Shown in pieces: positions 41,866 to 49,552 of a stretch of DNA of 64,000 bases. Source of the DNA: Mesorhizobium sp. YC-39 (GTDB lineage: Bacteria > Pseudomonadota > Alphaproteobacteria > Rhizobiales > Rhizobiaceae); the NCBI RefSeq assembly GCF_025753795.1, contig NZ_JAOWPS010000003.1:496001-560000 (forward strand), written 5' to 3'. Each line of letters begins with the position of its first letter. The first letter of the stretch is position 1. The notes beneath the pieces were generated by a model. That model did no database searches and was not told the DNA's origin. It worked only from the letters and a program-made list of their open reading frames with translations. Position numbers and translations under genes: made by a program.

Positions 41866-42138
41866 GTGACGAATACCGTCACCGTGCTGAAAATGGTCGA
41901 CGACGGCCGCGCCAGCGTCAGCATCCCGTCATATGCTTTCCCCTATCCGATTCAGGCGCCGAAGAAGACGAAGGCCGGCGACGAACTTGAACTAAGGGGC
42001 GAGATCACCCGCGTCGATGAGGACGTTCGCCAACTCACGAGCAAGGCCGGCGATCTGATCACCGTGGAAGTGGACGCCATCACCGAATGGAACCCGGCGC
42101 CGCGCAAGCGTGCGCCGCTGAGGGACAGTTCAGATTGA
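41866..42138 (+). CDS. Small beta-barrel-like hypothetical protein, start uncertain
   Basis: 90 residues from a GTG. The reading VTNTVTVLKMVDDGRASVSI, then GDELELRGEITRVDEDVRQL looks like a small beta barrel. Before the GTG the frame already reads NIGDE, which belongs to such domains, but a TGA stands five codons upstream and an ATG (41,828) leads in a different frame, so the true start may have been lost by a one-base change. GAGG precedes the GTG. Confidence 0.5.
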   Translation: MTNTVTVLKMVDDGRASVSIPSYAFPYPIQAPKKTKAGDELELRGEITRVDEDVRQLTSKAGDLITVEVDAITEWNPAPRKRAPLRDSSD

Positions 42139-42144
42139 TATGCG

Positions 42145-42245
42145 AAAAGCCCGCCGTTCACAGGAAACGACGGGCTCCCGGCGACCGCGAACCGGGTGGG
42201 TCTTTTGGCCGCCTGTCGGGGCTTTGCGACGGCTACTACCCGACG
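42145..42245 (-). ncRNA. Predicted EcfG-driven small RNA C
   Basis: Transcription from the promoter at 42,252-42,276 would start near 42,245. It ends at a 10-bp stem (42,149-42,158 with 42,166-42,175, one G-U pair) and four Ts on the minus strand. The interior has a second possible hairpin (CCCGAC... and the C-rich ACCCACCC stretch). No ORF lies within. It converges with the gene ending at 42,138. Terminator core GCCCGCCGTT is like that of RNA A and B. Confidence 0.5.
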
Positions 42246-42251
42246 CTAGCC

Positions 42252-42276
42252 AACTTTCCCTTGCTGCTTTTGTTCC
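42252..42276 (-). promoter_or_regulatory. EcfG-type promoter for small RNA C
   Basis: GGAAC-N17-GTT on the minus strand in the gap behind the gene ending at 42,310. No protein gene begins downstream before the terminator. Confidence 0.65.
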
Positions 42277-42309
42277 GACGTCACCGCAATAAAGCTCAGC
42301 ATCGGATTT

Positions 42310-42519
42310 TTACCTGCCGAGCGGCAATTTGGACGCCGAAGCCAGCTCATCCTCGTCGGAGATTCCAGCCTCAAAATTTGCGATTATTCGCGACGCGAGC
42401 GCTTCTCTTTGATGCTCGGATTGCCCCTCGAACTTGAGCCGGTCAAAGACGCGGCCCAGCAAGGCAACTTCGGATGGATTGAATACGCCAGCCTCTTCGG
42501 CTTTTCGACGAATCGGCAT
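42310..42519 (-). CDS. Small conserved rhizobial protein, paralog of 6,387-6,611
   Basis: 69 residues: PSEVALLGRVFDRLKFEGQS, then EALASRIIANFEAGISDEDE. GGGAGGG lies 5-11 bases before the ATG at 42,519. Shares the ...LLxRVFDxL...F-x-A-G-x-x-D-E pattern with the 74-residue protein at 6,387. Function unknown. Confidence 0.72.
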   Translation of the reverse strand: MPIRRKAEEAGVFNPSEVALLGRVFDRLKFEGQSEHQREALASRIIANFEAGISDEDELASASKLPLGR

Positions 42520-42580
42520 GTAGCCCTCCCACACCAAATACGTTTGCGGAGCTAATCCGACTTGGAGGTTTGCGCAACAG

Positions 42581-42655
42581 AAAAGCCCGCCACCTGTTGC
42601 GGATGACGGGCCTCGCCAACTGAGAGAGAGGGTCGAATTCACTCTCAGCCGGCTG
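42581..42655 (-). ncRNA. Predicted EcfG-driven small RNA B
   Basis: Promoter at 42,662-42,686, start near 42,655. An 8-bp stem with one G-U pair (42,585-42,592 with 42,604-42,611) and TTTT end it, leaving about 75 nt. The 5' part has a pyrimidine-rich CCCUCUCUCUC stretch. The gene for the 69-residue protein starts 60 bases further on, so read-through could also feed it. Position relative to DUF982 is the same as for RNA A. Confidence 0.5.
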
Positions 42656-42661
42656 TTGCCC

Positions 42662-42686
42662 AACGCGTCTCTATAGGGGAGGTTCC
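42662..42686 (-). promoter_or_regulatory. EcfG-type promoter for small RNA B
   Basis: GGAAC-N17-GTT on the minus strand; the block GAGGTTCC plus GCTCGCAACC around it is shared with the promoter of RNA A at 7,402-7,426. Confidence 0.68.
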
Positions 42687-42743
42687 GGCTCGCAACCAAA
42701 ATGCTCCTGCCTCGTTATGCCGCTCGAAATTGGGAGGCGAGCT

Positions 42744-43052
42744 GTGGGCAAATTTCTTCCGCTCACGGTTACGTTTCTCGATGGCAAAACAATGATGGTC
42801 TCTTTGATTTGCGAAGCCGTCAAAGCTCTCCAGCAGCAGTGGCCGAATAATCATGCTGCCGCTTCAGGGACGCCAAGCACCTGATCGCTGAGGCGAAGGA
42901 GGGACGGTGCAGGCCACATTGCTTTTGCGGCATTCAAAGCCGTCGCGATCGAGCAGCGGGTGCTACAGCCGATGAAACCGAGCACCGCGCTCAACATGTT
43001 TCGAAGATTCGGTAACATGAAGTCAGCCGCTATCCGGCCGGGGCTAGACTGA
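42744..43052 (+). pseudogene. DUF982 gene with two frameshifts
   Basis: Begins GTG with GKFLPLTVTFLDGKTMMVSL, nearly the same as the intact copy at 7,486, but after WPNNHAA the frame breaks. FRDAKHLIAEAKEG continues in a second frame and HIAFAAFKAVAIEQRVLQPM in a third. With two indels the full domain is restored. Non-functional as it stands. Confidence 0.75.
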
Positions 43053-43253
43053 AAAACCTCCCGGACGGTACCGCGTTCTTTGCCGATAACATTTGAAACC
43101 TGCCAACGTCGTTGTTTGTGAGAATGGACCGTCGACAGTAGCGTGCCGCGTGATGGCGAAGTCAAAAGGTTTGACTTCGCCTGCCTTCTTGATTGCAGGG
43201 TCCAGAGCTCACTGCAATCCCTGCAAGCACGCCGATGGAGTGCTGGCATGGCA

Positions 43254-43748
43254 CTAAGCCGCTTTTGCGGCCGCCGAGGTTTTGTTGATCGATGTCACCG
43301 CCAAATTTGTCAGCTTATTGTTAGTCGCCTTCTCCTGATCAAGGATCTCACTCAGGAGCTTATGGGCTTGATCGTGGCCAAGGTCTTTCGCCCATTCACG
43401 AAGCGATCCATACCTCGAAATCTCGTAGTGTTCGACGGCTTGGCACGCTGCCAACAGGCCAGCGTTGAGAGCGGTCCCGGAGGCTTCTTCTATAAGACCA
43501 TCCGCTTCCTTGATCAGTCCCTCGATCGCGTCGCACTTTTGTCCGGCCGCTCTCTTGCCTATCGATCTAAAGACCTCCTCCAGTTTCCTGATTTGGTCCT
43601 TGGTCTCTTCAAGGTGCTCCTCAACCGCCTTCTTCAACTTCGCATCCGTCGCCGCCCTAGCCACCTTGGGCAGCGCCTTAGTAATGGCATTTTCGGCAAA
43701 GTAGACGTCTTCAAGCGTGTGCTCGAATATTTCAGCCAGGGTCTTCAT
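43254..43748 (-). CDS. DUF892 (YciE-type) ferritin-like protein
   Basis: 164 residues: LAEIFEHTLEDVYFAENAIT, VEEHLEETKDQIRKLEEVFR, LLAACQAVEHYEISRYGSLR and LDQEKATNNKLTNLAVTSIN. Intact, paralogous to 16,358-16,867. AGGAGTT precedes the ATG. A near-miss EcfG site (GGAAC-N17-ATT) lies at about 43,786-43,810. Confidence 0.88.
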   Translation of the reverse strand: MKTLAEIFEHTLEDVYFAENAITKALPKVARAATDAKLKKAVEEHLEETKDQIRKLEEVFRSIGKRAAGQKCDAIEGLIKEADGLIEEASGTALNAGLLAACQAVEHYEISRYGSLREWAKDLGHDQAHKLLSEILDQEKATNNKLTNLAVTSINKTSAAAKAA

Positions 43749-44137
43749 GATAACTCCTCCAAGCCGGGAATGGCTTGGAGAAGAATGAAGTCGGCTGCCC
43801 TTGGTTCCTCGGCCAGTTTCCCTGAAGTTGTCGAAAAATCGGCTGCAGGATCGCCTTCGTTGCCCGCGCCTTTTAGGATTATCCGCAATAAGTGTAAGTG
43901 AACGAGCGCCTCATCCCGATTTCGGAAACCCGCACACAAGCTGGCCCGCCAGAACACAGCGTTATCAGGCGACCGGTCGCATTGGCGGCAGCTTTGAACG
44001 CCGAGGGGGGACAATGCCATGAGACGCGGTGACCGTACTCCCGTGTGGCGGTGGAAGCGGCTGCAAAGGGTCTACAGCCTCGGAGCCTGTTCAACCATGC
44101 CGTAAGAAAAGCCGCAAATACCGCGATACCTACGACA
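43749..44137. other. No supported gene
   Basis: A 103-codon minus-strand frame (43,879-44,190) begins inside the hairpin region and has no recognisable domain. Otherwise only the weak promoter remnant near 43,800 was seen. Confidence 0.45.
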
Positions 44138-44196
44138 CGGAGGGGCATAGAATGCCCCTCCGTCAACGGGTGCGCTAAGAAGCGGCGCACCCGTTG
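44138..44196 (-). terminator. Two back-to-back hairpins after the gene at 44,210
   Basis: CGGAGGGGCAT with its complement (44,138-44,148 and 44,152-44,162; 11 bp, 3-base loop) and CAACGGGTGCGC with its complement (44,164-44,175 and 44,185-44,196; 12 bp). Both are perfect. No T-run follows, so termination is likely but not certain. Confidence 0.5.
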
Positions 44197-44209
44197 AAAC
44201 TGTCAGACA

Positions 44210-44881
44210 TTAAGCCAGCGGCGCACCTCCAGGTGCTTGGCGAGAGCAGTTGGCATCCTGTCTGCTGTCGCCAGCACCTTCCGCCCGAATTTCAGCTTCG
44301 ATTTTCCTAAGTTTCGTAAGGCGATCCTGAATCTCATACCTGGCATCTACGAGCCCAAACGTTTCCTCTGTCATAGGTTTTTGGGCCAGTTCCTCGATCT
44401 TTGCGTCTATCCGTTTTCTTAGGTCCCAAAGTTCTCTATCCGCAGCTTCGGCTTCCTCAAGGGTCTCAATGTCATCGAGATCAACTTCGTTGATCTCGTG
44501 CGCGAGGACTCCGCCTGCTTCATAGCAAGAAAAGAACTCGCTAGCGACCCAACGAAGATGATCTGCGTGTCGTCTCTCATGCGCCGGCAGCGCATCTGCC
44601 TTCCATCTCAAAATATCAGAAATCAGGAACGATATACTCCCCAGACGAGTTTCTTTGGTCATTTTCGGGGAGAAGAAGACCACAATCTCCTCATAATTGT
44701 TCATACTATTTTTAATCTTTGGATTTGCTTCTATGTAATGATCCACGTCATGGCCCGGGAGGTTTAAAGGCGCGTGGTCGGCGCTAGCTGACTCCGATCC
44801 CGATTCTTCATCGGATCCGACCTTTTGCAACTGATCCAACACGCCCTGAACATCGGCCCGTGTAAGTTTGTCTTCATGCAT
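44210..44881 (-). CDS. Hypothetical protein with C-terminal coiled coil
   Basis: 223 residues. N-terminal acidic linker (VGSDEESGSESASADHAPLN), central part PKMTKETRLGSISFLISDIL and HERRHADHLRWVASEFFSCY, and a long charged coiled coil (about 145-205, DRELWDLRKRIDAKIEELAQ). No family recognised. The lower GC and unfamiliar content suggest it belongs to the integrated element to its right. Confidence 0.6.
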   Translation of the reverse strand: MHEDKLTRADVQGVLDQLQKVGSDEESGSESASADHAPLNLPGHDVDHYIEANPKIKNSMNNYEEIVVFFSPKMTKETRLGSISFLISDILRWKADALPAHERRHADHLRWVASEFFSCYEAGGVLAHEINEVDLDDIETLEEAEAADRELWDLRKRIDAKIEELAQKPMTEETFGLVDARYEIQDRLTKLRKIEAEIRAEGAGDSRQDANCSRQAPGGAPLA

Positions 44882-46144
44882 TTGTTTGCTCCATTCGAAC
44901 GAGTACCTTGCTCACTCGGATATAGCGAAATCAGCAACGGATCGCATAAAGGACGAATCGATTCGCGTCCGTTCCAAATACAAGTAGGTGCCTTCGACGC
45001 CGCGGAATCTGAGGGTCCGATAGTGAACCCGGCGTGCCTGTGACACGCTTCAACGCCGGTGGGTGGCGACGAAATTAGGCGGTCCAAGCAAAACGATGGT
45101 GCCATTTCCGCGCGCCAATTTATCGTCGGCAGGACTACCATATCCTTGTTCACACCTATTCAACCTTCCCTCGCTCAGCGAGGTCGAACACCGCTTCCTG
45201 CATCTCTATGCCCACGCGGCGACGCTGGATATGGATTTACCAACCCTTCCAGTTTGTATCCGTATACGTCCAGGATAGGTATTTGCCCTTAGCCTGCCCA
45301 CCTTTCCCAGCTCGGCGCAGATTCGCAATTTGCCGGATGGCTAATGTTTGAAAATAGTATTGGGAATGTCAAAGGCGTTACTGCTCTTGCCTCTCTTTGG
45401 GCATGGAATGGCCCTGAGATGCGGCAGCGGATCGTATTTTGCACCATCCTGCCTAAGACCATCTTAGGTTTACCTCTTTGCAAAAATGGGGTTTTCGGCC
45501 TCTGCAGGTATACTCCGTGGAAACATGCGGTAATTCCCGTCATATTTGCCCAATCAAAGTATACAGACCGAGTTCTCTCGCCGGCAACCAATCGGACGTG
45601 TTGAGTGCTTGAGAGTGCCGTATCAGGGGCTCAGGTTGACATGGGCGGCAACTGCTTAATCGTCGATCGGCCCCCCTCCTCCCACGGAGAGCGGTGGTCT
45701 CGGAGAAAAATTGGCCGGGGCAACAGAAGGCATCCCCATCGCGGAAATTAAAAAACCCTAGGACTTCGATGGTTCCCCGCAATGGAATTGGCTGGGGACC
45801 GAATGTGATTGGTTCCTAGCCGATCCAGAGGAGCGGTAAGCGTCGACCTCCCCGGCAATCAGATGCTCACAACATTCACTGGATATCGCGTCCCGTGCCT
45901 TGCTGCGCCGACGCGGCCAATCCCAAGAAGCGTTCGGCCTACGCTCAGAGACAAACGACTTGATGATCGATCGCGCACGTTCTGAGCAGCGCAATCAGTC
46001 CGGCGTGCGTAACCAGGCTTAACGTCCAACATCCCGGTTAATGTGGCGCTCGACATCCCTCACTCCTGAGACAAGGCCCCTTTCTTGCAAAGCTATAGCT
46101 CACTCAGAAGCAAACTGAGCTTTTGTTCGAGAAAGGAAACGACA
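44882..46144. other. Gene-poor stretch
   Basis: About 1.26 kb without a convincing gene. Candidate frames (for example 71 codons at 45,063 plus, 78 codons at 45,758-45,994 minus) have no recognisable family; the latter (AISSECCEHLIAGEVDAYRS) has a fair composition but no ribosome binding site. Lower GC than the surroundings. Confidence 0.45.
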
Positions 46145-46543
46145 ATGTTTGGAAGAGCAGAACCCGGGTCGAGAAGCAATCTGGCGGTCTTCATCGAGAA
46201 GCATGCTAAACTATCGAACCTCGACTACACCGATCTCGGGATCATGGCTGGATACTCCAACGCTAACATGATCCACGCATTCATCGAAGACCAGGCAAAG
46301 CTGCCACTCGACCGGGTCCCAGCCCTCGCGTATGCACTAGGATGCGATGGCTCCCAGCTGCTGGGACTGTGCCTCGAACGTCATTTCAAGCCGGAGATGT
46401 TGTCTCGGGTGCGTCTGCTGTTCGTCAAGGATATCACCGCTAACGAACGGGCATGGCTGGCAGCGCTTCAAGAGGCATCAGGAGAGCCGGATCCGGAGGT
46501 CACTGAAGAACGCTCTGCCAGGCTGAAGAAGATCTTCACATGA
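46145..46543 (+). CDS. HTH-like protein of the integrated element
   Basis: 132 residues. The first half (NLAVFIEKHAKLSNLDYTDL, GIMAGYSNANMIHAFIEDQA, PLDRVPALAYALGCDGSQLL) follows an XRE-like helix-turn-helix pattern; the second half (LLFVKDITANERAWLAALQE) is shared with the protein at 49,092. AAGGAAA precedes the ATG. Possible regulator of the element. Confidence 0.65.
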   Translation: MFGRAEPGSRSNLAVFIEKHAKLSNLDYTDLGIMAGYSNANMIHAFIEDQAKLPLDRVPALAYALGCDGSQLLGLCLERHFKPEMLSRVRLLFVKDITANERAWLAALQEASGEPDPEVTEERSARLKKIFT

Positions 46544-46547
46544 GTTT

Positions 46548-47582
46548 CTAGGGACACTGGGCGGGTTTGTCGGCCTGGCGCCTACGATCAGGGCCTGCCT
46601 GACGTGATCGCTCGTGGAAGTCGGCACGAGCAATCTCGCGCATTCCGCGGGAGATAAAAGTGATCTTGTCGATTCCCAGTTCATGGCAGATCTTGCGCCG
46701 AGTTTTCCGCAGATACGCATGCCATCCGGCCGGGTAATAAAGTTCCCTAAAAACGCACTGTCTAGAACCTGCCTTGCCGTGGATCTTGCCTGCCGCAGCG
46801 ACAAGCGCTCTTTTCAGCTCGTTCAGACTCGACGGGTCGTATGAGCTATCCACAACGGCACCGTGAACATGAAGCCTACCCGCAGGCGAAATTTCGAAAC
46901 GAATAGAGTAGGCAGCAGCTAAGCCAGCTTTGCCCAACTCTCGATTGATGTATGTCGATAGAAGCCGCGCCGGATCCTTGCTGGCTCTCAGAGTGATCTC
47001 TCTCTCCTTAGACAGGTTCAACGTGAGAGCGATGCCTTGACGTCGTCCAGCCGCCTCTATCGTCGCCACGAACCGGTCTTCTGCGCTCAATCGCTCCCAG
47101 GTGGTTCTACGAGGGTTGAGGCGTGAGGAGAGTCTGCTGCGATCACTATTACGGTTCTTAAGGGAACTAGCTCGTATCAACGGTGCAGATATGGGTGCAA
47201 CTGGACAAGCTTTCGGATCATTGCCGCTAACCCCCTGTGGTGGCTGATGTTCCTCGGGTCGACGGCTAGTGTCTGCTGTCGCAAAACCGTTGACGGCAGC
47301 TGTCGCGGTTTTGTCGTCGCCGTTTCCTGAGCCTGGTGCAATTCTGCTTTGCAATTCGAGTTCGTCCACAATAGCATCGAACTGCGCAAGAGCGGCTACG
47401 TCGTCACTGTGCAGGGGGGCGCTTGGAGCCGGAAAGAGCGAAGCCACTTCAAACGGAACAGGATGCCCATAGGCGCGACTGACACGCAGTTGCTGGATGA
47501 ATCCTGCTCTATGCTCATCTGGCGACCGCTCTCGCGCCGGTCGGACATCGGGGGATGGAGAATGTGAGCTGTCGGTTTCCAT
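46548..47582 (-). CDS. Candidate HUH-type replication/relaxase-like protein
   Basis: 344 residues. N-terminal third is low-complexity; the C-terminal domain (about 180-340) reads FVATIEAAGRRQGIALTLNL, YSIRFEISPAGRLHVHGAVV (an HxH 'HUH' pair), AGSRQCVFRELYYPAGWHAY (tyrosines) and ITFISRGMREIARADFHERS. This is the layout of rolling-circle Rep-like proteins of integrative elements (inovirus Gp2/YagK-like). No start codon lies upstream in frame before 47,763 other than this ATG, although sense-like sequence extends to 47,740. Function inferred from motifs. Confidence 0.5.
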   Translation of the reverse strand: METDSSHSPSPDVRPARERSPDEHRAGFIQQLRVSRAYGHPVPFEVASLFPAPSAPLHSDDVAALAQFDAIVDELELQSRIAPGSGNGDDKTATAAVNGFATADTSRRPEEHQPPQGVSGNDPKACPVAPISAPLIRASSLKNRNSDRSRLSSRLNPRRTTWERLSAEDRFVATIEAAGRRQGIALTLNLSKEREITLRASKDPARLLSTYINRELGKAGLAAAYSIRFEISPAGRLHVHGAVVDSSYDPSSLNELKRALVAAAGKIHGKAGSRQCVFRELYYPAGWHAYLRKTRRKICHELGIDKITFISRGMREIARADFHERSRQAGPDRRRQADKPAQCP

Positions 47583-47762
47583 GGCCTTCTCGAATAAAAG
47601 GGGATGAGGTAAGCCTCTAGGCTTTCGCGTGGCAATATAGCGGAAGCTGGATCGGACGGCAGGTAAGACAGTAGATGTATCTACGCCGATTTTGAGTTGG
47701 TTACCCGACAGCTTGATGGCAATCTCGCGTCCAACACCATCACGACGACGCGCTAGAATCAG

Positions 47763-48239
47763 ATGCCAAGACCTCAGAAGCGGGATAGCCGATACTACAA
47801 ACGACGCCTCGAACAAGAGCACCCTGCAATCAATGCGGACCTTCTTGCGGGTGTCTACACATCGGTTCGACAGGCGGCTATTGTCGCGGGCCTGGTAAAA
47901 CCCCCAACGAGGCTGGGCGCGTTGAAGGCAGCGTGGAAGAACGCGTCAAAGAGCGACCAAAAAGCATTCCTCTCCTGGGCCCGAATGCAGAATGCGGCGT
48001 CGGCAGGATCCAAGTCATGCTCAGCCGACGGCTACCTGCTTACCTGGGCTCATGCCAGGATCCAAGAAATCATGAAGAGGCGGGGGATCACTCAAAGGGC
48101 GGTCAGACTCGAGCTCGGCTTCGGCACATACGACACGTCACTTTGGACTGCCTTGAGGAAGCCGCCAGGCAAATCAAAGATTGCTCCGAAACTGATCCTG
48201 GCTCTCGATCGATGGCTCGAGGTCAACCGAAAGGTCTAA
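47763..48239 (+). CDS. Hypothetical DNA-binding-like protein of the element
   Basis: 158 residues: PRPQKRDSRYYKRRLEQEHP, VRQAAIVAGLVKPPTRLGAL and IQEIMKRRGITQRAVRLELG (helix-turn-helix-like), ending APKLILALDRWLEVNRKV. The ribosome binding site is weak. Divergent from the Rep-like gene, consistent with a regulator of it. Family not recognised. Confidence 0.6.
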   Translation: MPRPQKRDSRYYKRRLEQEHPAINADLLAGVYTSVRQAAIVAGLVKPPTRLGALKAAWKNASKSDQKAFLSWARMQNAASAGSKSCSADGYLLTWAHARIQEIMKRRGITQRAVRLELGFGTYDTSLWTALRKPPGKSKIAPKLILALDRWLEVNRKV

Positions 48240-48279
48240 CGTAGACGCATCTACCAACTCGCCATGGGGGTAGTGCCAT

Positions 48280-49026
48280 TCAGGCTCTTATCACGCCAGG
48301 ACTGCGTGCAACCTTCCGTCTGAACCGGATACGAGGTCCGCCGTCGTGCTGGAGATCAATCGCGAATTCCTTTGTTCGCTGGACGAGGCTGAGCAGGTTG
48401 CGATGCCCATATGTCCGCGGATCGAAGTCCGCTCGAAACCTTCGCAGGAGTTGTTCAACGTCCTGGAGCAAAGCCCATCCCTCTTGGGTTTGCGCGTGCA
48501 TAAGCGCCCTTCGAACAACGCCGGCGGCTTGGGCTACGGGCACCAAAACTTTGGCATTGGGGGGCATTGACGCTGAAACGTCTCTCGCAGGAAGATTCTC
48601 GAGATAAATAAAGCGTCTGCACGCCTGCCTAAAACGCTCGGGTGTGTCAGCCCTTCCGAACCCATAGAGCGCGATACCTCGCTCCCGGATCCGGACCGCG
48701 AGAGGCGAAAAATCACTGTCGCTTGAAACCAGGCAGATCCCGTCGAGTGTGGTGTCGCTCAATAGCTCCATTGCATCCACGACAAGGGCAATGTCGGCAG
48801 AGTTCTTTCCACTGCCCGCCCTGAAGTGTTGTCGTGGAACAACCGCATGACGTGCAAACGCCGCTGCCCAGGCAGTGGACCATAGACCGGTGAAATCGCC
48901 ATACGACCGCCTCACACTGGCATAACCGATGGTGGCCACCTCCTCAAAGATTCGGTCCGCAAAGCGCGCCGGAATATTTTCGGCGTCAATCAACACCGCT
49001 ACGCTAGGAAGGGACTCACCGTCCAT
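48280..49026 (-). CDS. NYN-domain protein with C-terminal LOTUS/OST-HTH domain
   Basis: 248 residues. NYN (PIN-like) nuclease domain (about 8-145): VAVLIDAENIPARFADRIFE, NSADIALVVDAMELL and ICLVSSDSDFSPLAVRIRER supply the acidic residues for metal binding. C-terminal OST-HTH (about 170-245): VVRRALMHAQTQEGWALLQD, YGHRNLLSLVQRTKEFAIDL. Such LabA-like proteins are thought to bind or cleave RNA. GTCTCTTAA precedes the ATG without a clear ribosome binding site. Confidence 0.88.
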   Translation of the reverse strand: MDGESLPSVAVLIDAENIPARFADRIFEEVATIGYASVRRSYGDFTGLWSTAWAAAFARHAVVPRQHFRAGSGKNSADIALVVDAMELLSDTTLDGICLVSSDSDFSPLAVRIRERGIALYGFGRADTPERFRQACRRFIYLENLPARDVSASMPPNAKVLVPVAQAAGVVRRALMHAQTQEGWALLQDVEQLLRRFRADFDPRTYGHRNLLSLVQRTKEFAIDLQHDGGPRIRFRRKVARSPGVIRA

Positions 49027-49091
49027 TAAGAGACTCTTTAGTGGACATAGGGATTCAGCGGACCTGGGCTTGAGCCGACTACGGACTTATC

Positions 49092-49424
49092 TCAACGTCG
49101 GTGCACCGCTCGCAAGGCCTTCACCCAACCACACTCATTTGGGTTGCGCTCATTTATGCTAAGCTGGCAGATATCGTAGATAAGATCAGACTTAAAATAC
49201 TGTTGAAATGCGAGAAAGAAGAGATGAATAGCATCTACCCTTAGTGCTGTGGCCAGTGCCGGAATCCAATTAAAAGGCACTTCGACTCTCCCACTGATGA
49301 CCAAATCGAGCGTATGCACACTGATGCCCGTTTGCTCCTCGATATCCTTTAGACTCTGGTTCGTGGATTTAACATTCTCTTTAATAAAAATTGCGACCGG
49401 CGTTTTTCCATAGCTTGAACCCAT
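49092..49424 (-). CDS. HTH-like protein, paralog of 46,145-46,543
   Basis: 110 residues: VAIFIKENVKSTNQSLKDIE, EQTGISVHTLDLVISGRVEV, PFNWIPALATALRVDAIHLF and NERNPNECGWVKALRAV. Shares order and key residues (F-I-x-K, P-x-x-W/R-V/I-P-A-L-A-x-A-L, N-E-x...W-x-x-A-L) with the other copy. GGAG precedes the ATG. Lower GC content than neighbours. Possibly a transcription regulator of the element. Confidence 0.65.
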   Translation of the reverse strand: MGSSYGKTPVAIFIKENVKSTNQSLKDIEEQTGISVHTLDLVISGRVEVPFNWIPALATALRVDAIHLFFLAFQQYFKSDLIYDICQLSINERNPNECGWVKALRAVHRR

Positions 49425-49512
49425 TTCCTATTCTCCACAACTAATGCGTCATGATTCTATATAATATAGTCATATTCGCTTATAAGCAATATTTTGACAT
49501 CGATGATATCTG

Positions 49513-49544
49513 TTAGCCTTTTAGCCTTTTAGCCTTTTAGCCTT
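49513..49544. repeat. Tandem 8-bp repeat
   Basis: AGCCTTTT occurs three times in a row from 49,515, followed by AGCCTTGT, preceded by TT. It lies 9 bases after the integrase stop codon, at the possible edge of the integrated element. Confidence 0.8.
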
Positions 49545-49552
49545 GTCGCTTT

